A DNA stretch of 64,000 bases from the NCBI RefSeq assembly GCF_000379805.1, contig NZ_KB903598.1, forward strand, positions 176,859 to 240,858. Direction: 5' to 3'. This DNA is from Lewinella cohaerens DSM 23179 (lineage in GTDB: Bacteria; Bacteroidota; Bacteroidia; Chitinophagales; Saprospiraceae). Shown piece after piece: positions 59,574 through 64,000 of this stretch. The notes beneath the pieces were generated by a model that saw only the letters and a program-made list of their open reading frames with translations, was not told the origin of the DNA and did not search any database. A program made the position numbers and the translations under genes. Numbering within the stretch: position 1 is the stretch's first letter; each line of letters starts with the position of its first letter.

Positions 59574-59677
59574 TTCCTGAAAAGGCAAGTTGTACAACCT
59601 TTTTGCTAAGCAAGGGTTATTATACTTGTTGTTACCAGTAAGCTTTTGTTTATTAGGCGCAGCTTGTCTATTTTGAG

Positions 59678-61546
59678 ATGTCGGTCGCATTGAAATTGAT
59701 TGCTTTTTCTTTTGAATTCTCTGCACCCTGTCTCTTACACCTTATTTTAGTTACAACTGTGGAGCATTTAAAGTACCTGAATAAATTTTTCTGGAGATAC
59801 CGTACGCGGCTCCTGTTGGGTATAGTGTTTGTTACCCTTTCCAATTATTTTCGGGTCCTCCAGCCGCAAATGATCAGAGAAGGCTTTGATCTGGTGGTCG
59901 AGCATATCAGTATGTATCGCCTTTTCGATGGTTTTGCCCTTCAATCGGAATTTTACGGAGTATTGGCCAAAACCTTGCTTTATTATGGTTTGCTGGTGTT
60001 GGTGTTGGCCTTGGTCATGGGTATATTCATGTACTTTATGCGGCAAACCATCATCGTGATGTCTCGCCTCATTGAGTACGATATGCGAAAGGAAATTTTC
60101 CAGCAGTACGAAAATCTTACCCAAGCTTTTTATAAGCGCAATAAAACGGGTGACATGATGGCCCGTATCACCGAAGATGTTGGTAAAGTACGGATGTACT
60201 TGGGCCCAGCGGTTTTATACGGTATCAACCTGGTTTCTACCGTTGTTTTGGTCGTTTATAGCATGTTGCAAGTGAGTGTAGAGTTGACACTTTATTCTTT
60301 AGCGCCATTACCATTTTTGTCGATTAGTATTTACTATGTCAGTAATATTATTAACAAGCGTAGCTATCTCATCCAACAGCAACTCTCCAACCTCAATAGT
60401 ACTGCTCAGGAATCTTACAGTGGAATTCGCGTAATCAAAAGTTATGTTCAGGAACGCGCTATTCGCAAGTTTTTTGCCAGTCAGTCGGATGAGTTCAAAG
60501 ACAAGTCGCTTGATTTGGCCAAAGTAGAGGCTTATTTCTATCCATTAATGTTGGTCATGATCGGCGCAAGTACTATCCTGACGGTTTACATTGGCGGTTT
60601 ACAAGTCGTGAAAGGAACCATCACTGCCGGTAATATTGCTGAATTCGTCATCTATGTGAATTTGCTTACCTGGCCAGTAACAGCTGTAGGTTGGGTGGCT
60701 TCTATCATCCAGCAAGCTTCCGCTTCTCAGAAAAGAATCAACGAATTTTTGTCTCAAAAACCAGAAATTTCTAACCCCGTTAGTAATGGTAGTCCCCAGA
60801 CACTGCGCGGTTCTATACATTTTGACAATGTCTCCTTTGTGTATCCAGATACAGGTATTAAAGCGCTCGAAGGATTGAATTTAAAGCTGGAACCAGGTCA
60901 AAAATTAGCTATTGTAGGAAAAACAGGTTCTGGAAAAACCAGTATGGCTGACCTCCTTTTGCGGATGTACGATGTAAGTGAAGGAACTATTCTGGTTGAT
61001 GGAAAAAATATCAAGGAGCATGACCTTGCGAACCTGCGAGAGAAAATAGGCTACGTTCCTCAAGACGTATTTCTTTTCTCTGATACGGTTGGTAATAATA
61101 TTGCTTTTGGTAAAAGAGATGCCAAGCAAGAGGATATTGAAAACTTTGCTCGGTACGCTGCGGTCTATGACGATATTCAAGGTTTAAAGAATGGTTTTTC
61201 TACTATGGTAGGAGAACGTGGTATAACGCTCTCTGGCGGGCAAAAACAGCGGGTCTCTATCGCCCGGGCACTGATCAAAAAGCCAGATATCATTATCCTT
61301 GATGATTGCCTCTCCGCAGTGGATACAAATACAGAGAAGCAAATTCTCGGGTACTTCAATGAATCGTTGGCTGATAAGACAACCATTATCATTACGCATC
61401 GTATCTACAGCCTGCTTTCTTTTGATAAAATCATCGTTCTTGAAGATGGCCGTATTACCGAAGAGGGAACCCATCAGGAATTAATTGAGCAGAAAGGCTA
61501 CTATGCCGATATGTACGAAAAGCAGTCTTTAGAAGAAGCACTCTGA
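59678..61546 (+). CDS. ABC transporter, fused permease and ATP-binding protein
   Basis: 622 residues in this frame; a GTG at 59759 (27 residues shorter) may be the true start, since the segment up to there is not family-like. The exporter-type permease has six helices (about 45-330, including the TGDMMARITEDVGKVRMYLGP coupling region). The NBD shows Walker A GKTGSGKTSMADLLLRMYDV, Q-loop VPQDVFLFS, signature LSGGQKQRVSIARAL, Walker B IIILDDCLSAVD and H-loop IITHRI. This is a homodimeric type IV (MsbA-like) exporter; the substrate is unknown. Confidence 0.95.
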   Translation: MSVALKLIAFSFEFSAPCLLHLILVTTVEHLKYLNKFFWRYRTRLLLGIVFVTLSNYFRVLQPQMIREGFDLVVEHISMYRLFDGFALQSEFYGVLAKTLLYYGLLVLVLALVMGIFMYFMRQTIIVMSRLIEYDMRKEIFQQYENLTQAFYKRNKTGDMMARITEDVGKVRMYLGPAVLYGINLVSTVVLVVYSMLQVSVELTLYSLAPLPFLSISIYYVSNIINKRSYLIQQQLSNLNSTAQESYSGIRVIKSYVQERAIRKFFASQSDEFKDKSLDLAKVEAYFYPLMLVMIGASTILTVYIGGLQVVKGTITAGNIAEFVIYVNLLTWPVTAVGWVASIIQQASASQKRINEFLSQKPEISNPVSNGSPQTLRGSIHFDNVSFVYPDTGIKALEGLNLKLEPGQKLAIVGKTGSGKTSMADLLLRMYDVSEGTILVDGKNIKEHDLANLREKIGYVPQDVFLFSDTVGNNIAFGKRDAKQEDIENFARYAAVYDDIQGLKNGFSTMVGERGITLSGGQKQRVSIARALIKKPDIIILDDCLSAVDTNTEKQILGYFNESLADKTTIIITHRIYSLLSFDKIIVLEDGRITEEGTHQELIEQKGYYADMYEKQSLEEAL

Positions 61547-61563
61547 TTTTTAGTCCATTTGTT

Positions 61564-61592
61564 TTGGTTTTTTCGCCAAATATTTACTTTTG
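61564..61592 (+). promoter_or_regulatory. TTG-N18-TACTTTTG promoter of the DUF3276 gene
   Basis: TTG at 61564-61566 and TACTTTTG at 61585-61592, with 18 bases between, fit the Bacteroidota housekeeping promoter. The start codon is at 61734, so the leader would be about 135 bases. Confidence 0.55.
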
Positions 61593-61733
61593 TATACCGA
61601 ATTTAAAGCTGTTTGGGCTTTTAGCCCAACTGCTTTGATCTGTATATCCTGACTGAAGTTTTGGGTAAAGTCCAAAACACTTTGTTGTCGGGATAAATCA
61701 ACCACCTCATTTGGCAATCAAAAATCAGTAGTC
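61593..61733 (+). other. Long 5' leader with two small hairpins
   Basis: The leader of the DUF3276 gene contains GTTTGGGCTTTTAGCCCAAC (a bulged stem closing a T loop) near 61609-61629 and GTTTTGG paired with CCAAAAC near 61660-61680. The leader is longer than usual in this window. Autoregulation by the nucleic-acid-binding product is possible. Confidence 0.4.
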
Positions 61734-62123
61734 GTGGACAACGATAACAACAACAGACAGCGGCAGGAAAGTGAATATTCGAATAAAGTCCGCGCCGGAA
61801 AAAGAAGGACCTACTTCTTTGATGTGCGTCGTACGAAAGGAGACGATTTTTATCTCACGCTCACTGAAAGTACCAAACGATATAACAATGATGGTTATGA
61901 GCGGCACAAGATCTTTTTGTATAAAGAGGATTTTAACCGCTTTATCGCAGGATTGGAAGATACGATCAACTACGTCAAAACGGAGTTGATGCCTGATTAC
62001 GATTACGATGAGTTTACCCGTCGTCATGAAGAATATGAAGCACAACGTGATGCGGAGGATAACTACAAAAAAACTTCTGGAGAACCTGTTGAGCTGGAAA
62101 ATGAAGAAGATATGACCTGGTAA
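61734..62123 (+). CDS. DUF3276 (PUR-domain) nucleic acid-binding protein
   Basis: 129 residues from a GTG at 61734. The PUR-like core KVRAGKRRTYFFDVRRTKGDDFYLTLTESTKR followed by HKIFLYKEDFNRFIAGLEDTINYVKTEL is the Bacteroidota DUF3276 family, homologous to the PUR-alpha fold of ssDNA/RNA-binding proteins. The C-terminus is acidic. The likely role is binding single-stranded DNA or RNA. It has a housekeeping promoter and long leader upstream and a strong terminator downstream. Confidence 0.92.
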   Translation: MDNDNNNRQRQESEYSNKVRAGKRRTYFFDVRRTKGDDFYLTLTESTKRYNNDGYERHKIFLYKEDFNRFIAGLEDTINYVKTELMPDYDYDEFTRRHEEYEAQRDAEDNYKKTSGEPVELENEEDMTW

Positions 62124-62150
62124 CAGGACAATTATATGTGCTAAAAAGAA

Positions 62151-62181
62151 GCTATTCCACGCCGGGATAGCTTTTTTTTTA
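62151..62181 (+). terminator. Rho-independent terminator of the DUF3276 gene
   Basis: GCTATTCC pairs with GGGATAGC (one G-U) around an ACGCC loop and is followed by a run of T. Confidence 0.82.
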
Positions 62182-62255
62182 TTAAAATAAATCCACTTAG
62201 GCTCCTTCTCTCGTAAGTAAGTGTGAATTGATTCTCCAATTAACCACATTATACT

Positions 62256-64000
62256 ATGCGACAAACCGTCCAACAATCGATCATGCTCCTGTTTGGAGTA
62301 TTTTTTATCGCCTTATCATCCCTTAAGGCAGAAAGCATTATCATCTCTACAAATACAGATGATGTCATTGGCTCTTTAAGAGCATCCGTGAATGATGCAG
62401 TAGCCGGAGATACCCTTGTCTTCGCATCAACAACCAATAACTTGAATTTCAACTTGGTCAGCGGACCGATCACCATAGATAAATCCTTGGTGATTATGGG
62501 TAATGGTTCTGCCAACAGTAATATCAATGGTCTTGGAATATTCCAGGCTTTTGAAATTATGGGGGATGTTACTGTTGAAATTCGTGGCTTACGAATTTTT
62601 AATGCTTCATCTACAGCCAGTGGTGGGGCTATCTCTAATACGGATGCTACCCTAATCATCGACGATGTGATTATTGATGATTGTCAGGCGCTCGGTAGTA
62701 TGTCGACCCAAGGAGGAGGAGCCATCGCTAATATTGGTGGTCAGCTTACCATTAGCAATAGCTCACTTACAAACAACACGGCTGCCGGTATTAGCGGTAG
62801 TGGTGGTGCTATCATTAACCTTAGTGCTGGTAGTCTTACGGTAATCAACACAACCATTAGTGGTAATTCAGCCAATCGTGCTGGCGGTGGTATCGAAGAT
62901 AACTCTGGTGGCATAGGTTTGGTAACGCTTACTGACGTAACACTTACAGGCAATACAACGGGCAGCCTTCCCGGTAATGGCGGTGGCCTTCATGTAACAG
63001 GCGCTGGTAATGTCAATATTACGGGCGGCGTAGTAAGCGGTAACACCGCAACTGCCGAAGGCGGTGGCTTATGGAATGGTGCCGGAACAATGACCATTGC
63101 GAGCGTAACTATTGAAAACAATAGTGCTGCAGGAAATGATGCCGATCAAGGCGGCGGCGGTGTCTTTAACCTCAGCGGTACTGTAGAAATTACCGGAAGT
63201 ACAATGATCAATGCCAATATGGCAACGGGTACTGCTGGTTCTGGTGGCGGTATTCTCAACGATGCAGGTGCTACTTTAACGATTACAGGCGCAACCATCA
63301 GCGGTAATAGCGCTGTTCGCGCAGGTGGTGGTATCGAAGATGTTTCTGGTGCTGGTTCAACCGTAACCCTGAATAACGTTACTTTGAGTGGAAACACGAC
63401 GGGCAGCTCTCCGGGTAATGGCGGTGGCCTTCACGTAACAGGTGCTGGTAATGTTGATGTTAGTGGTGGTATTGTCACTGGTAATACGGCTACCGCTGAA
63501 GGCGGCGGTCTTTGGAATGGTACAGGTACCATGACCATTGCTGGCGTGATGATTCAAAATAATACCGCTGCGGGCGCAGGTGCCGATCAAGGCGGTGGTG
63601 GTGTCTTCAATGCAGGAGGTACTGTGATGATTAACAGCAATACGACCATTGTAGGAAATATGGCTACCGGAACAGCAGGTTCTGGCGGCGGCGTACTTAA
63701 TGACGCTGGTGGTACACTTACTGTTGCCAATGCAAGCATTAGCGGCAACAGCGCTATCCGTGCCGGCGGTGGCATCGAAGACAACTCGGGCGCAATGGGA
63801 TTTGTGTCGCTAAACAATGTAATGTTGACGAACAACACCACAGGCGGCTCCCCTGGTAATGGAGGTGGTTTCCATATCTCTGGAGCAGGTAATGCAAATA
63901 TTACTGGCGGCGTAGTAAGCGGCAATACCGCTACGGCGGAAGGCGGTGGTCTATGGAACGGCGCAGGTACGATGACAGTAGCAGGTGTAACAATAGAAAA
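62256..64000 (+). CDS. Secreted beta-helix protein with 147-residue tandem repeats (partial)
   Basis: The frame is open from the ATG at 62256 to the window end (581 codons seen), so the gene is cut off. A signal peptide (about 1-30) precedes a right-handed beta-helix made of short GGGI/GGGL-type turns such as SGNSAVRAGGGIEDVSG and NTTGSSPGNGGGLHVTG, as in Chlamydia PMP-like and choice-of-anchor surface proteins. The unit repeats with a period of 441 bases (147 residues): near-identical blocks start at about 62981, 63422 and 63863. No sorting domain is visible in this part. An extracellular or surface adhesin role is inferred. Confidence 0.85.
   Translation, partial: MRQTVQQSIMLLFGVFFIALSSLKAESIIISTNTDDVIGSLRASVNDAVAGDTLVFASTTNNLNFNLVSGPITIDKSLVIMGNGSANSNINGLGIFQAFEIMGDVTVEIRGLRIFNASSTASGGAISNTDATLIIDDVIIDDCQALGSMSTQGGGAIANIGGQLTISNSSLTNNTAAGISGSGGAIINLSAGSLTVINTTISGNSANRAGGGIEDNSGGIGLVTLTDVTLTGNTTGSLPGNGGGLHVTGAGNVNITGGVVSGNTATAEGGGLWNGAGTMTIASVTIENNSAAGNDADQGGGGVFNLSGTVEITGSTMINANMATGTAGSGGGILNDAGATLTITGATISGNSAVRAGGGIEDVSGAGSTVTLNNVTLSGNTTGSSPGNGGGLHVTGAGNVDVSGGIVTGNTATAEGGGLWNGTGTMTIAGVMIQNNTAAGAGADQGGGGVFNAGGTVMINSNTTIVGNMATGTAGSGGGVLNDAGGTLTVANASISGNSAIRAGGGIEDNSGAMGFVSLNNVMLTNNTTGGSPGNGGGFHISGAGNANITGGVVSGNTATAEGGGLWNGAGTMTVAGVTIE

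Noticed and set aside
62249..63925. Several antisense open frames opposite the beta-helix protein (Pro/Leu-rich)
   Set aside because: They are shadows of a GC-biased repetitive gene; their composition simply mirrors the Gly/Asn-rich repeats.

Overview
The window looks like a chromosomal segment of a Bacteroidota bacterium, probably of the Saprospiria (Lewinella-like). The grounds are type IX secretion (T9SS) C-terminal sorting domains on several large secreted proteins, GWxTD, DUF3276, CHAT/TPR and TamB/BamA-family genes, TAnnTTTG-type core promoters, few clear Shine-Dalgarno sites and several TTG/GTG starts. No rRNA, tRNA, CRISPR array, intact insertion sequence or prophage was recognised.

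Layout. 0-6 kb: stress genes (Cys-less DksA-like protein, baeRF-type release-factor homologue, YtxH, AI-2E-type exporter, MscS channel, Dps). 6-13 kb: minus-strand secreted proteins (endonuclease/exonuclease/phosphatase fold, a T9SS gingipain-like protein, a GH30-like glycosidase, a PL7 alginate lyase lipoprotein). 13.7-21.4 kb: TamB-like giant plus BamA/TamA-family lipoprotein. 21.4-34.6 kb: a second stress block (multi-PAS sigma-54 activator, CsbD, holin-like and DUF1328 small membrane proteins, BrkB, coiled-coil secreted proteins) with an ECF sigma factor. 34.7-37.5 kb: a tsaE-tsaB-tsaC-tsaD operon for tRNA t6A. 37.5-46.9 kb: intergenic inverted-repeat elements, small lipoproteins, a GWxTD protein, an orphan Rhs tip with an HExxH toxin-like domain, a Ser-less acyl-carrier-like protein, a vanadium haloperoxidase/PAP2 protein and pirin. 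46.9-55.2 kb: fructose-1,6-bisphosphatase, then an ECF sigma / anti-sigma-like / subtilase / CHAT-TPR cluster. 55.3-64 kb: CDGSH protein, a LuxR-type two-component system, thioredoxin, ABC exporter, DUF3276 protein and the start of a beta-helix protein made of 147-residue repeats.

The strongest new signal is a shared promoter. Twelve transcription units in the two stress blocks carry CGAACA (or one mismatch), exactly 17 bases, then GTT, placed 20-110 bases before the start codon. Three pairs are back-to-back divergent promoters. This looks like an alternative sigma factor regulon of ECF type that unites Dps, MscS, CsbD, YtxH, DUF1328, holin-like, baeRF, DksA-like and several unknown envelope proteins. 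The ECF factor at 32088-32594 is an obvious but unproven candidate.

Other notable signals are two families of palindromic dispersed elements with base-pair-preserving differences between copies (26494/58712 and 30647/45271), a third MITE-like element (37531-37737), and the four-gene CHAT/subtilase/ECF locus.
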